From Halobacillus andaensis (lineage in GTDB: Bacteria > Bacillota > Bacilli > Bacillales > Halobacillaceae): a stretch of 64,000 nucleotides of DNA. Position 1 is the stretch's first letter, and every line of letters starts with the position of its first letter. Position numbers and translations under genes: made by a program. The notes under the pieces are model-generated. The model saw only the letters and a list, made by a program, of their open reading frames with translations, was not told where the DNA came from and ran no database searches. The stretch is from the NCBI RefSeq assembly GCF_014636475.1, contig NZ_BMEL01000003.1, forward strand, positions 186,001 to 250,000, read 5' to 3'. Positions 16,309-25,931 of the stretch are shown one piece after another.

Positions 16309-17157
16309 TTAGGCTAAACGTTTGAAATTTTGACCTAAAATCTCATTCATAGAGTGAACAGTAATGAACGCTTTTTCATCAACTGCAAGCATATATTTCT
16401 TAAGTTTAGAGTAATCCCTACGGTTCAGGATGGTTGTAATTACTTCTTTATCTTCTTGATTAAAAGCCCCTTTAGCAAAATGAATCGTAGCCCCTCTGCC
16501 TAAATTTTTAACGATAAATTCACGCACTTGTTCACTTTCACGACTAATAATAACGACTTCTTTATTATTATCGAATTGCTGAAGTGCATAGTCAATCACT
16601 AGACCATTTAGTATTACTCCAAAGAACGCATACATACCAACTGCTGGCCCAAAGATAAAAATAGAAGAAGTCGCAATAGCAATATCGGAAAATAGTACGC
16701 CTTTTCCTACTTCTACGGAAAAGTATTTATTTAAAATCATTGCAATAATATCGGTTCCGCCAGTGGAGGCTCCCTGATGAAAAACTAAAGCCATGCCAGA
16801 AGCTGCAATAATTTGCCCTATAATTAATTGAATGAGTAAATCATCGCTTAAGGCTTGCTCCATAGGAAAAAACGTTTCTAATCCCCAAACCATAAATGAT
16901 AAGGCGAAGCTGGCATAGATTGTTTTTGTTCCAAATTGAAACCCTAAAAAGATAAAACCAACAATAAATAAGACTATATTGAGTAAAATCATAATTGTTC
17001 CCAGCGTTAAATCAGGAAATAGCTGATTAAGAACAATAGAAAGACCACTTACTCCACCTGTTGCTAAATCATTAGGAGATAGGAAGAAGTGAACGTTTAC
17101 GGCTACGGCGAATGCTCCCAGGTTCATGAGTAGAAAGGAAAGTAGTTTTTTTGTCAT
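16309..17157 (-). CDS. YitT-family membrane protein (DUF161 + DUF2179)
   Basis: Five to six N-terminal helices with the repeated signature LATGGVSGLSIVL and GASTGGTDIIAMIL, then a cytoplasmic DUF2179 domain (about residues 215-282) with GRGATIHFAKGAF and YMLAVDEKAFITVH. Function of the family is unknown; a transport role is often proposed. I chose ATG 17157 (282 aa) because AAGGAGG lies 7 nt upstream; the in-frame start 39 nt earlier has none. Monocistronic. Confidence 0.88.
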   Translation of the reverse strand: MTKKLLSFLLMNLGAFAVAVNVHFFLSPNDLATGGVSGLSIVLNQLFPDLTLGTIMILLNIVLFIVGFIFLGFQFGTKTIYASFALSFMVWGLETFFPMEQALSDDLLIQLIIGQIIAASGMALVFHQGASTGGTDIIAMILNKYFSVEVGKGVLFSDIAIATSSIFIFGPAVGMYAFFGVILNGLVIDYALQQFDNNKEVVIISRESEQVREFIVKNLGRGATIHFAKGAFNQEDKEVITTILNRRDYSKLKKYMLAVDEKAFITVHSMNEILGQNFKRLA

Positions 17158-17392
17158 CAGTAAGCCTCCTTTTATATCTAAATTACGTTTATACATTGAT
17201 TCAACGAATAGTACATACGGGATTATAGAAGGCTTTTTAGAACTTGTAAACCGTTATGAAGAAAAATTTATAAATACTTTCATGTAAGCGATTAATAATA
17301 AATTATTGTGAAAATTATTAAGGTGAAAACGTGCATAAATATCGAGTTTTTCTTATAATTTCCCGGGCAATACGACATTTAATAACATAAAA

Positions 17393-17420
17393 AAAGAACA
17401 GCTGATTCCAGCTGTTCTTT
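17393..17420 (-). terminator. Terminator of the PAS histidine kinase
   Basis: 12-bp perfect stem AAAGAACAGCTG with its complement followed by Ts on the minus strand; overlaps the stop codon. Confidence 0.88.
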
Positions 17421-19284
17421 ACGTTTTGTAAGGTAATCGTACCGTCACGCATGTTCCTTCTCCCTTACTGCTTTGATATCTGATTTGACCATCTAGATCG
17501 TCTATCATCTTTTTAGTAACCATTATACCCAAGCCTGTACCTTTCTCTTTCGTGGTATAAAAAGGTTCTCCTAATTTTGAAAGCTCTTGTTCTGATAAGC
17601 CATGGCCATTATCAATGACTGATATAATGAGTTCATCGTCTTGAACGACCGTTTCAATTTGAACCTCTCCATCTTTACCTAAAGATTCCATAGCGTTCGC
17701 AACTAAATTAATCAGAATTTGCTTCAATCGTTTAGGCTCACTGTAGAACCCTTTCAAGTTTGAGTCGCAAGAATGATAGATCATCACTTCTTTACTGCTT
17801 GAATCAGGGTCTAGTAATCGACTGACATAAGAAATAATGGCTTCTAAGTTTACATACTCCAGCTGAACCGAAGATTTCGGTTTGGAAAGCATCATAAAGT
17901 CTTGCACAATCGACTCAATCCGATTCACTTCATCCAAAATAATATCGTGGTAACTATCTCGTAAGTCAGGATTCGCCGCTCCGATCTGTAAAAATCCTTT
18001 AATGGCTGTTAGAGGATTCTTGATTTCATGAGCTACTCCGGCTGCCATTTGAGTAATAATTGAAAGCTGCCGTGACTTTTCTTCTAATAGAGACATTTCT
18101 TTTATTTGAGTTATTTCTTCATCGATTCCAACAACGTACTTACGTCCTTCATCTTCTGCAGGGAACCCTCTCATTCGAATCCACTTTTTTTCACCGGCCG
18201 GAGTTGTAATCGTGTATTCTACCTGATGCTCTTTTTGAGTCATAATGATACCAGCTTCTTTAACGATATCTAGATACTCCTCATCTATTAAGTTAAATAA
18301 ACGTGGAGGGTCATTAATAATGACATGTTTGTCTACTCCGTAAATATGAGTGAAAGCGTCACTAAGATAATGAAGTTCACCTAAATCAGGGGAGCAGATC
18401 CAACATGCTTCTTTAATATTGCTGGAGAGTAAATTGAAACGTTCCTCTGTCTTTTTCATTGATTCAAGCTGAAGGTTATAGCGGCTGACGTCTTTTGCAA
18501 TAATCGTAATTCCTTGTTCACTAGGGACGGCCGTAACCTCCATAATGATACCTGTTTTACACGCTTCACCTTGAAATTCTACAGGCTCTTGAGTTTCCAT
18601 AGCCCGCAAGTAATGTTGGAAAAAACTATTGTAATCATTTACAGAAAACAAATCCCATAATTTTTTTCGATAGTATTCGGATAATTTTAAACCTGCCATT
18701 TGTTCCATCTTAGGGTTTGCATAGATCACTTCCCAGTTGCTGTTTAACATCGCTAATCCGTATGGGAAATAATCAGCAGCTTGAACTAATCGATCTTTTA
18801 CTTGCGAAGTTCTCGTTGAACTTGCTTGTGTCGTGAAGGCCTCTGTTAAATTTAATACAGTACATGAAGGTAATGGGTTTCTTTTTGGATCTTGAATGGA
18901 TTTTTGGGAAGATTTGTTAGTTTTATTTGTGGGTGGGGAAAAAATCACAGCAATATTCCCGTTGGAAAGGTGGAGCATTTTACATGAAAATGCCTTAAGT
19001 TGGTCTGCAATTTGAATAGACACACCTATCTCCGTCTCATTCCATTCTGAAGACTGATGAATCACACGATAGATTTCACCACGGTCATGGATTTGAAACA
19101 GGGAGAGCCAGTTCGATAGATGAAGTTTGGTTTCACTTATCATAAGTTCCGTGGATAATGTACGATTAAGTGTAACGGTCTGGTGATGAACATCTAGAAG
19201 ACATGCTGGAGTACTACTAACCTCCAGGACGGCAAGCAATTCTCCGCTATAAAGATGATCGAAATACCTTTCTTTTATCACCAA
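17419..19284 (-). CDS. PAS-domain sensor histidine kinase (Kin-type)
   Basis: 621 aa, no membrane helix. Three PAS-like regions (about residues 10-110, 165-275 and 280-395; the second reads NSNWEVIYANPKMEQMAG, the third has a PAC tail WIRMRGFPAEDEGRKYVVGI). Then HisKA with GVAHEIKNPLTAIKGFLQ (phospho-His near 415) and HATPase with NLVANAMES, VIDNGHGLSEQE and GTGLGIMVTKKM. The layout matches cytosolic sporulation kinases (KinA/KinE type) that feed the Spo0 phosphorelay; no cognate regulator is adjacent, which fits an orphan kinase. Start is TTG 19284 or the GTG just after it; GAGG lies suitably upstream. Signal unknown. Confidence 0.85.
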   Translation of the reverse strand: MVIKERYFDHLYSGELLAVLEVSSTPACLLDVHHQTVTLNRTLSTELMISETKLHLSNWLSLFQIHDRGEIYRVIHQSSEWNETEIGVSIQIADQLKAFSCKMLHLSNGNIAVIFSPPTNKTNKSSQKSIQDPKRNPLPSCTVLNLTEAFTTQASSTRTSQVKDRLVQAADYFPYGLAMLNSNWEVIYANPKMEQMAGLKLSEYYRKKLWDLFSVNDYNSFFQHYLRAMETQEPVEFQGEACKTGIIMEVTAVPSEQGITIIAKDVSRYNLQLESMKKTEERFNLLSSNIKEACWICSPDLGELHYLSDAFTHIYGVDKHVIINDPPRLFNLIDEEYLDIVKEAGIIMTQKEHQVEYTITTPAGEKKWIRMRGFPAEDEGRKYVVGIDEEITQIKEMSLLEEKSRQLSIITQMAAGVAHEIKNPLTAIKGFLQIGAANPDLRDSYHDIILDEVNRIESIVQDFMMLSKPKSSVQLEYVNLEAIISYVSRLLDPDSSSKEVMIYHSCDSNLKGFYSEPKRLKQILINLVANAMESLGKDGEVQIETVVQDDELIISVIDNGHGLSEQELSKLGEPFYTTKEKGTGLGIMVTKKMIDDLDGQIRYQSSKGEGTCVTVRLPYKT

Positions 19285-19431
19285 AATTATGACCTCATTT
19301 CTTTACTATTCAATATTTTCCAATATGGATTTCATTATAACTTATATATTGGAGTTTTTGAATATGAAATTATATATTCTTTCGTGAAAAAAATGTAGAA
19401 AAACCGAAATAGCTTAAATGAGTTAATAAAC

Positions 19432-20301
19432 TTAACCTTCAATACTCCTCCATAGAGTTAAGGAAGCGTAGCTCTTAAAGGGGTCCCAGTTTTTACTCAA
19501 ATTCACCATTTCTTGGAATTCAGGCTTGCGATCCATATCAAAGTATTTCTTCAATGCGTTTTGTATTCCAATGTCTGCTTTAGGAAATAAATTTTCTCGT
19601 CCAACACCAAACATAAGCCAATTCTCTGCTGTCCACGGGCCAATTCCACGGATTTTTGTCATTTCTTTTACTACCACATCATTAGACTGTTCAGCTAACC
19701 CCTCTAAGTCAAGTTCCCCAGCAGCAATTAATCGAGAAGTATCAATGACGTATTCTGCTTTTCTTTGACTAAACTGAAGTTCTCTTAGCTGACTGTATTC
19801 CAATTGAGCAACCGTCTCTGGAGAAGGATAAAACCATACCCCATTTTTTTTATATCCAAAGTTCTCAACAAATCTTGTGCTTAACCTATATGCAAATTTC
19901 ATATTAAGCTGCTGATGGATAATCACTTTAATTAAGCAGTCATAAAGATGGAAGTCTTTCACGATAGGGGTCCCAGAATATTCGTTAAACAAATTCTCTA
20001 AGTTCGTTGCTTGGAAATGCTCGTGAACTTTGTTCAGATCTCTTTCCCATTGAAACAGCCAATTAATATGCTGAAATAACTCTTCTTTTACTAATTCACT
20101 ATTACTGCTTATTTCAAACTTCGGATCCGAAGTCGCACCGATTCCTTTTACATAAACAACATGGTTTTCATTATGAAGTTTGACCGGGATAGCTACCCAT
20201 CTTTCTTCTAAATCTAACTTCGTAAGGGGATCAAAAGCCCACCGTTGCAGCGTATAGTCAAAATCATAGGTTGTCACTGATTCTATTTTTTCTTTCCACA
20301 T
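19432..20301 (-). CDS. AlkA-like DNA-3-methyladenine glycosylase (HhH-GPD)
   Basis: Base-excision repair enzyme removing alkylated purines. An N-terminal AlkA-like beta domain (about 1-100) precedes the HhH-GPD domain: the hairpin MTKIRGIGPWTAENWLMFG near 225-245, with the catalytic Asp in LFPKADIGIQNAL about 15 residues later. 289 aa matches YfjP-type Bacillus proteins. I chose ATG 20301 because AGAGGTG is correctly spaced for it; the GTG 9 nt earlier overlaps that site. Monocistronic. Confidence 0.85.
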   Translation of the reverse strand: MWKEKIESVTTYDFDYTLQRWAFDPLTKLDLEERWVAIPVKLHNENHVVYVKGIGATSDPKFEISSNSELVKEELFQHINWLFQWERDLNKVHEHFQATNLENLFNEYSGTPIVKDFHLYDCLIKVIIHQQLNMKFAYRLSTRFVENFGYKKNGVWFYPSPETVAQLEYSQLRELQFSQRKAEYVIDTSRLIAAGELDLEGLAEQSNDVVVKEMTKIRGIGPWTAENWLMFGVGRENLFPKADIGIQNALKKYFDMDRKPEFQEMVNLSKNWDPFKSYASLTLWRSIEG

Positions 20302-20323
20302 CACATTCACCTCTAATCTTTAT

Positions 20324-20355
20324 AAAAAAACCTGACTATTTTGACATAGCCAGGT
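20324..20355 (-). terminator. Terminator of pdaA
   Basis: CCTGGCTA/TAGTCAGG on the minus strand (one G-U pair) with an 8-nt loop followed by seven Ts. Confidence 0.8.
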
Positions 20356-20371
20356 CTTTATTGTATCAAAC

Positions 20372-21145
20372 TTATAAACTTACGATTGGAAAAGGAAGTA
20401 ATTTTTTCACTAACAAATCGTTAAGACTGCCAAATTGATACCCACGCATTCTCAATTCGTTAATGAGGTTGTCCAATGCTTCGGCATTATCTTCAGATAC
20501 CGTGTGAAGTAGAATGACGGCGCCAGGGTGAATCTGTTCCATGACGTTATTAAACGCGTATTCCCACCCCTTCTGACGGTTGGTTTCCCAATCCACAAAT
20601 GCGATCGACCAAAAGGCATGAATATACCCTAATTCTCGAGCCCACTCTAAGGTATTCGTATTAAAGGTACCTCGTGGCGGTCGAAGAAAGGTCATTGTGT
20701 TTTGATCGGTTAGATTTTCTACAGCTGATTGGACTTGATCCAATTCGTGCTTCATTTCACTTTTGGAAATCGTAGTGAAATCAGGATGTGACCACGAATG
20801 GTTACCTATAATATGCCCTTCTTTCACCATCCGTTTCACTAAATCAGGAGCACTGTTAATATAATGACCGGTGACAAAAAACGTCGCAGGAACTTGTTGT
20901 TCCTTTAGAACATTTAATACTTCATCTGTATATCCTTGTTCGTATCCATTATCAAAAGTAAAATAAACTATTTTTTCCCCTGATTGATCAACAAAGAAAC
21001 CATCGTGTTCATCGATCATTGGGCCGTAACGCCCCACATCAGGTGTATTTCCATTTTTATCTTTTTCAAATCCCCATCCTTCTGCACTGGCGAAAATGGG
21101 TGAGCAAAATAAAAACAGAACGACCATCAAAATATATTTAGACAT
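20372..21145 (-). CDS. pdaA: PdaA-type N-acetylmuramic acid deacetylase
   Basis: Polysaccharide deacetylase needed for muramic delta-lactam formation in the spore cortex. A signal peptide (about residues 1-22, cleavage after ASA) precedes the NodB domain. The first motif is YFTFDNGYEQGYTDEV; the DN in place of the usual DD is the PdaA hallmark. HSWSHPDF supplies the metal-binding His pair, RPPRGTFN motif 3, and VILLHTVSEDNAEAL the last catalytic His. 257 aa is the family length. Strong sign that the organism sporulates. Own terminator. Confidence 0.9.
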   Translation of the reverse strand: MSKYILMVVLFLFCSPIFASAEGWGFEKDKNGNTPDVGRYGPMIDEHDGFFVDQSGEKIVYFTFDNGYEQGYTDEVLNVLKEQQVPATFFVTGHYINSAPDLVKRMVKEGHIIGNHSWSHPDFTTISKSEMKHELDQVQSAVENLTDQNTMTFLRPPRGTFNTNTLEWARELGYIHAFWSIAFVDWETNRQKGWEYAFNNVMEQIHPGAVILLHTVSEDNAEALDNLINELRMRGYQFGSLNDLLVKKLLPFPIVSL

Positions 21146-21195
21146 GCGCTAATCACCTGCTTTTTTCTTAGTATGCGTTGAAAAAAACATACTAT

Positions 21196-21227
21196 TAAAA
21201 AAGACGCACGGAATATTACCGTACGTC
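21196..21227 (-). terminator. Terminator of the YuiF-like carrier
   Basis: 9-bp stem GACGTACGG/CCGTGCGTC (minus strand, one wobble) with a 7-nt loop and six Ts. Confidence 0.85.
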
Positions 21228-21234
21228 AGAAAAG

Positions 21235-22551
21235 TTATAGCATTAATGCAGCGAGCCAGCCAAAAATAAATAATGGAATATTAAAGTGCAGGAATGTCGG
21301 CACACATGTGTCCCAAATGTGGTGGTGTCTTCCATCAGCATTCAAACCAGAGGTCGGACCTAACGTACTGTCAGAAGCAGGTGAACCAGCATCACCTAGC
21401 GCTCCAGCTGTTCCAATTAATGCGGCTGTCGCCATCGGTGAAAAACCTGCTCCAATACAAATAGGTACAAATAATGCGGCCAAGATAGGAACGGTTGCAA
21501 ATGAAGACCCAATCCCGATTGTTACGACTAAGCCTACTAAAAGTAAGACAAAAGCGATAAACGCTTGGCTGGAACCAATATATTCTGAACTTGCATCCAC
21601 TAAAGCTGTGACCGATTCCGTTTCTGTCAAAACGTTCGCGTATCCGCCGGCAATAAGCATGACGAAAGCAATGGTTCCCATCATTGCAATACCATCTGTT
21701 ACGACCCGATCCCCTAAACGAAAAGGTACGATTTTGAAAACAAACATAAGAACTAGCCCAGCTAAAGCTGCTAATACTAAATTCTCATAATAAGCTTGAA
21801 TAAAGAGAGTAACTACAATTGCTACCAGTGTAAAGCCGTGCTTACTATTAAATTTAGCACTCTTTAACTTCTCTAATGACTCGCCAAATCGAATATCATG
21901 TCCTGCTTCACTTTCCTTCAATTCACGCGGCTTACGATATGTTACAAAAACGGCGACGAGCAACCCCACAATCATACCTGACCCAGGCAGGAGTAAAGAT
22001 TGAGCAATTTCCCGAATGGTTAACGTTACCCCATTCGTGTCCATTGATTCCTGAATCGTTTGGTGAAAAATTAGACCAAAGCCAATTGGCAGCATCACAT
22101 ACGGAGCTTTTAAACCAAATGTCAAAGCCGAAGCAACAGCACGGCGATCTAGTTTCATACGATCAAACAATTGCAATAATGGTGGTATTAATATAGGAAT
22201 AAAAGCAATATGCACAGGAATAGCGTTTTGGGAAAGACTCGCGATCGATGCAATGACAAGTACTGTAAATGTTCTCATATCCTTAAGTACACGTAATAAA
22301 TAACCTACAAGAATACTTGTAATGCCTGAATGCGTGATGGCTACAGCAAACGCTCCAAGTAAAATATAACTCAAAGCCACACTAGCCTGGTCTCCCATCC
22401 CACTTACTAATAAGTCGAGGGAATCCATAATGGATTGACCATTCATCACTCCTGCTGTAAGTCCAGCAGCTAAGATGGCAATAATGACATTGACTCTTAA
22501 TAAACTTAATATCGTCAGTACTAACACTGACACAATGACAGCAAGTGCCAT
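21235..22551 (-). CDS. YuiF-like Na+/H+ antiporter or amino-acid carrier
   Basis: About 11-12 membrane helices in 438 aa. The C-terminal segment GDAGSPASDSTLGPTSGLNADGRHHHIWDTCVPTF is the strongest family mark (Na+/H+ antiporter family, B. subtilis YuiF type), and ASLSQNAIPVHIAFIPILIPP lies in the N-terminal half. Annotated in databases both as Na+/H+ antiporter and as amino-acid permease; the sequence does not decide. Ribosome site GAGAGGAG just before ATG 22551. Monocistronic. Confidence 0.8.
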   Translation of the reverse strand: MALAVIVSVLVLTILSLLRVNVIIAILAAGLTAGVMNGQSIMDSLDLLVSGMGDQASVALSYILLGAFAVAITHSGITSILVGYLLRVLKDMRTFTVLVIASIASLSQNAIPVHIAFIPILIPPLLQLFDRMKLDRRAVASALTFGLKAPYVMLPIGFGLIFHQTIQESMDTNGVTLTIREIAQSLLLPGSGMIVGLLVAVFVTYRKPRELKESEAGHDIRFGESLEKLKSAKFNSKHGFTLVAIVVTLFIQAYYENLVLAALAGLVLMFVFKIVPFRLGDRVVTDGIAMMGTIAFVMLIAGGYANVLTETESVTALVDASSEYIGSSQAFIAFVLLLVGLVVTIGIGSSFATVPILAALFVPICIGAGFSPMATAALIGTAGALGDAGSPASDSTLGPTSGLNADGRHHHIWDTCVPTFLHFNIPLFIFGWLAALML

Positions 22552-22618
22552 AACTATAATCTCCTCTCAAAAACTCTTTTTATCACATTAGCGATTTACC
22601 ATGATAAAGTAGTAATCA

Positions 22619-22650
22619 CAAAAAATCAACCCTCATTTTCCAATGAGAGT
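22619..22650 (-). terminator. Terminator of the SE1561-like gene
   Basis: 9-bp stem ACTCTCATT/AATGAGGGT (one wobble on the minus strand) with a GGAA loop, then a T-rich run. Confidence 0.7.
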
Positions 22651-22667
22651 TTACCATTATTTTCTCT

Positions 22668-22814
22668 CTATAATTTACGCTCTAATTCTTCAAGCATTTG
22701 GATCAGTTCATCTACATCTTCTACAGATGTATCTTCCGGCTCTATTTCATCTAAGCGTTCCATAAACGCGGATAGCTTAACTTTTAGATCACTAATTTTT
22801 TCCTGCTGTGACAC
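22668..22814 (-). CDS. SE1561-family small protein (48 aa)
   Basis: The frame begins GTG 22814 with AAGGAG 10 nt upstream and encodes an acidic two-helix protein (MSQQEKISDLKVKLSAFMER, then EDTSVEDVDELIQMLEELE), matching my memory of the SE1561 family found across Staphylococcus and Bacillaceae. Function unknown. Divergent from the ykuT-like gene and with its own terminator. Confidence 0.75.
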   Translation of the reverse strand: MSQQEKISDLKVKLSAFMERLDEIEPEDTSVEDVDELIQMLEELERKL

Positions 22815-22968
22815 GTATGAGACACTCCTTTATAAAGGTATCGTTTGTTTCCACCTTGCCTATCATAGTATATAGGGATACCCATGTCTATCCCTTTTTG
22901 CTCATATCCTACACCTTTTCGAAAAGAACTGCTATAATACGACACAAGTTAGATAGGAGGGTTCAGTT

Positions 22969-23829
22969 TTGGACTTTTTAGATAACAAATATGCACAAAT
23001 ACTTACCAGCTCACCCGTAATAAAAATTCTGGTAACCGCGGTTACCATCTTTATAATGGTTTTCTTACTGAGAAAACTGCTTCGAACTTTCTTTTCCAAA
23101 GCTTCCTTCATCGAAGCTAGAAAAGTCAATACTCTAGAAGCAATGATGTATTCTTTAATTAATTATGCAGCCGTGCTCAGTTTCATTTTTATTGTGCTTT
23201 CCGAATGGATTGAGATTGGACGTATTTTAGCTGGTGCTGGTGTGCTTGGTCTTATTATTGGTTTTGGTGCACAAAGTCTTATTAAGGACTTTTTTTCCGG
23301 GCTGTTCCTTCTCTATGAGAAGCAGCTTCATAAAGGTGACTTTATTACACTGAATGATAAATTTCATGGAACAGTAGAAGATATTGGGTTACGATTTTTA
23401 AAGATTAGAGAGTGGAGCGGAAAATTATTAACGATTAGTAACGGGCAAATTACTACAATTGAAAACTACAATTTCGAACATATGCGGGTTATCGAACATG
23501 TTACGACAACCTTTAACGAAGATCCTAGAAAGGTGGTTTCAGTTTTAGAAGAAGCCTGTGTAAGGCTAAACGAAGAACTCCATGAGTATTTACTTAAAGA
23601 TCTTAAAGGGGATGTCGTCGAACCTTTTCAAGTGTACGGGATGTCCTCATTAAATCATGAGCACCGCGGATATCAATATACAGTGACAGGGTTAGTTCAA
23701 GACCTCGTTTATTGGACAGCATCAAAAGAAACGCGCTACATCCTAGCCGAAGCAATGTATGATCACCAAATTGCTATGGCAGAGCAGCGCGTACAAGTGA
23801 ATGCTAATCAAGATAAAGATTTATTGTAG
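22969..23829 (+). CDS. ykuT: Small-conductance mechanosensitive channel (MscS/YkuT)
   Basis: Pressure-release channel for hypo-osmotic shock. Three helices; the pore helix TM3 with Gly/Ala packing reads RILAGAGVLGLIIGFGAQSL, then IKDFFSGLFLLYEKQLHKGD leads into the beta domain (about 115-180), and a C-terminal alpha/beta domain follows. 286 aa. TTG 22969 start with TAGGAGGG upstream. Its last codons overlap the convergent yfkD by 9 bp with no terminator between. An osmotic safety valve fits a halophile. Confidence 0.9.
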   Translation: MDFLDNKYAQILTSSPVIKILVTAVTIFIMVFLLRKLLRTFFSKASFIEARKVNTLEAMMYSLINYAAVLSFIFIVLSEWIEIGRILAGAGVLGLIIGFGAQSLIKDFFSGLFLLYEKQLHKGDFITLNDKFHGTVEDIGLRFLKIREWSGKLLTISNGQITTIENYNFEHMRVIEHVTTTFNEDPRKVVSVLEEACVRLNEELHEYLLKDLKGDVVEPFQVYGMSSLNHEHRGYQYTVTGLVQDLVYWTASKETRYILAEAMYDHQIAMAEQRVQVNANQDKDLL

Positions 23830-24615
23830 TTCAAAGGAAAAGCTTACATGGTCTTGTATAGGAATCCATGCTCCAATTCCTTGTCTAGTAACATTTTTAA
23901 CATCGATGCTCATTTTAGAACCTTTTAATTGGATGTACACATCTCCAAAGGCTACTTCCCCTTTTTCATTGAGTGCAGGGGCATAAGCGTGCAGCTTACC
24001 TACTTTATTTACGGGTACGGCGTATTTATTATTTTGCTTTGTTCCTCTTCCAATCACACTTTGAAAGGATAAAGGAAGCTTCGTGTTATTTTGAGCTTCC
24101 AGAAGAATAAGCTTCATCATTTGATCACTGTGGGTGGCTTTCGTCGTAAGGCCGCCCTTTATGTGTTTTTCTTCTTTTTGTTCGTAACTCATCTCTTCGT
24201 TCTTTTGTCCACCCTGATTATTTAATTCATTCACATTTATTTCCTGATATTCCCAATTTGTATTTCTCTCTTTCGACTCGTAAGACAACGGCCATCTTCC
24301 TAAAAAGATCTCCCCTCGATAGCCTACTGCAAAAGGCGAAGGGCGAATTGTTGTTTCGTTCAACATTTCAATCAGCTCTGGGTTTGAAATTCGTACGTCC
24401 GAGTTATTAATTAATTCATCCGTAAGCTTTTCAGCCTCCAAAACCTCTTGATCCTCAGTAGAATTTGGGTACGTGTTATCTTTAGCTATATTGAGAACAT
24501 GGCTAGGAATTTCAGATTGTTCTTTATTTTCTTTTTGTTCAGCAAAGCCGCTTAACGGCTGAACAAATGAGAAAATACTAATAAGTACAATAAGTCCTAC
24601 ACATTTTAATCTCAT
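23821..24615 (-). CDS. yfkD: YfkD-family exported protein
   Basis: Signal peptide (about residues 1-25, cleavage near GFA) then a soluble domain typical of YfkD: ELIEMLNETTIRPSPFAVGYRGEIFLGRWPL and the end GIGAWIPIQDHVSFSFELQ. ATG 24615 gives 264 aa, the length I recall for B. subtilis YfkD, and has AAAGGTGG 8 nt upstream; the start 12 nt earlier is worse. Function unknown. Overlaps the ykuT end by 9 bp. Confidence 0.82.
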   Translation of the reverse strand: MRLKCVGLIVLISIFSFVQPLSGFAEQKENKEQSEIPSHVLNIAKDNTYPNSTEDQEVLEAEKLTDELINNSDVRISNPELIEMLNETTIRPSPFAVGYRGEIFLGRWPLSYESKERNTNWEYQEINVNELNNQGGQKNEEMSYEQKEEKHIKGGLTTKATHSDQMMKLILLEAQNNTKLPLSFQSVIGRGTKQNNKYAVPVNKVGKLHAYAPALNEKGEVAFGDVYIQLKGSKMSIDVKNVTRQGIGAWIPIQDHVSFSFELQ

Positions 24616-24670
24616 GGTGTTGACCACCTTTCTTTTTCTTTATCTTGTGAAAAATGGTCAAACCCTATTC

Positions 24671-25285
24671 TTATGAAGAGAGTAAACGGTTCATAACTTT
24701 TTCTGCTTTAGGATCCAAGAATTGGATAAAGGGGCCGATACAAACGAGAATAATGATTGTACCCAACCCTATAGGGCCACCCAGGATTAGAGCTAAAACC
24801 AAGGCAAATGCCTCGGTTATTGTCTTCGATACCGTCAGACTTAAGCCAAATCTTTTTTGTAAAGCCACCATGAAATTATCAATGGGATTAAGTGAAAATT
24901 TTGGTTGTAGATACAAAGCCACCCCTGCCGCAATTATAAAGATTCCGGCAATTAATGTGATGACTTGATAAAACCATCCAGTGATCTCCATATCCGTAAA
25001 GGCGGTAATTAACCAGAAGTCAATCATTTTTCCAACGATAATAATGGTAATGACCGCTAATAAATCAGGCCGTTCTGCTGCGATTAATGCATTGGTTACA
25101 ATAAGAATAGCCCCAATAATAATAACCCAATTTCCTACGGTTAATCCGAAGGTCTCCGTTAACCCAACGTTCATAGCATCCCATGCCCCTGCTCCTAACT
25201 CTGCATTAATGGTCAATGAAATACCTAAAGAAATAATGATTAACCCTAATAAGTAGAAAAATCCTTTGATTACAAAAGCTCTCAT
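24671..25285 (-). CDS. YczE-family membrane protein
   Basis: 204 aa, five predicted helices, with the YczE/YyaS signature SLGISLTINAELGAGAWDAMNVGL near the N-terminus and LQPKFSLNPIDNFMVAL near residue 125. B. subtilis YczE affects surfactin production, but the family role is unclear. I chose ATG 25285 because a G-rich ribosome site (GGGGGGTG) is 6 nt upstream; 21 further N-terminal codons have no support. It follows the OsmC gene but a hairpin lies between. Confidence 0.8.
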   Translation of the reverse strand: MRAFVIKGFFYLLGLIIISLGISLTINAELGAGAWDAMNVGLTETFGLTVGNWVIIIGAILIVTNALIAAERPDLLAVITIIIVGKMIDFWLITAFTDMEITGWFYQVITLIAGIFIIAAGVALYLQPKFSLNPIDNFMVALQKRFGLSLTVSKTITEAFALVLALILGGPIGLGTIIILVCIGPFIQFLDPKAEKVMNRLLSS

Positions 25286-25325
25286 GTCAGCCACCCCCCC
25301 TATTATGTAAATGGTTTCAAATTTA

Positions 25326-25366
25326 AACAAAAAAAGAGCACCATCCAAAAGATTGGATAGGCCCTT
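25326..25366 (-). terminator. Terminator of the OsmC gene
   Basis: Imperfect hairpin centred on ATCCAA/TTGGAT followed on the minus strand by seven Ts. Confidence 0.65.
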
Positions 25367-25372
25367 TCTATT

Positions 25373-25765
25373 TTACTTGCTCAATTCGATACACTCAAGC
25401 GTTTCTTCAATCTCGATGCTGCCTTTTACAGACTGCACCATCGAACAATTCTTACTAGACACTTCTAAGTTTTTTAGTAGCTTATCCTGATTGAGGCGGT
25501 AACCTTTAACAACAAAATGAAGATGAATACGCTCAATACGATTGGCTTCGTCTGCATTTCGGGTCACATCTGCTGTCACTTTAATGTCTTCATAATTGAT
25601 TCGCTGCTTATCAAGAATTTTTCGATACACCCCAATGCTGCATCCTGCCACAGAAGCTACCATAAGCTGGAACGGGCGAAATCCAAATGCTTCGTCTCCT
25701 GAAATTTCCAACTGACCATAATCAAAGGATGTACGTACTCCACCTTCTTTAATATAAAAATCCAT
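25373..25765 (-). CDS. OsmC/Ohr-family protein
   Basis: 130 aa. OsmC-fold proteins are thiol peroxidases for organic hydroperoxides. The two reactive cysteines are present: SVAGCSIGVYRKIL (about residue 42) and SSKNCSMVQSV (about 107). GFRPFQLMVASVAG and the DVTRNADEANRIERI strand fit the YhfA-like subgroup. Ribosome site AGGAGGGG upstream of ATG 25765. Substrate unknown. Confidence 0.85.
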   Translation of the reverse strand: MDFYIKEGGVRTSFDYGQLEISGDEAFGFRPFQLMVASVAGCSIGVYRKILDKQRINYEDIKVTADVTRNADEANRIERIHLHFVVKGYRLNQDKLLKNLEVSSKNCSMVQSVKGSIEIEETLECIELSK

Positions 25766-25931
25766 ACCCTAACCCCTCCTTTAATCTTATAGTTCGTCCC
25801 CTTATGTGTATAGTAACCGTTTTCTCCTCCTATTTAACCTATTCCTAGCTGAATCTGTTGCTTGAAGTTCGTCCTATCGTTTAGGATTAAAAAGATGTTA
25901 TTTATACAATGGTTCGGGGGAGGTCTTACAT

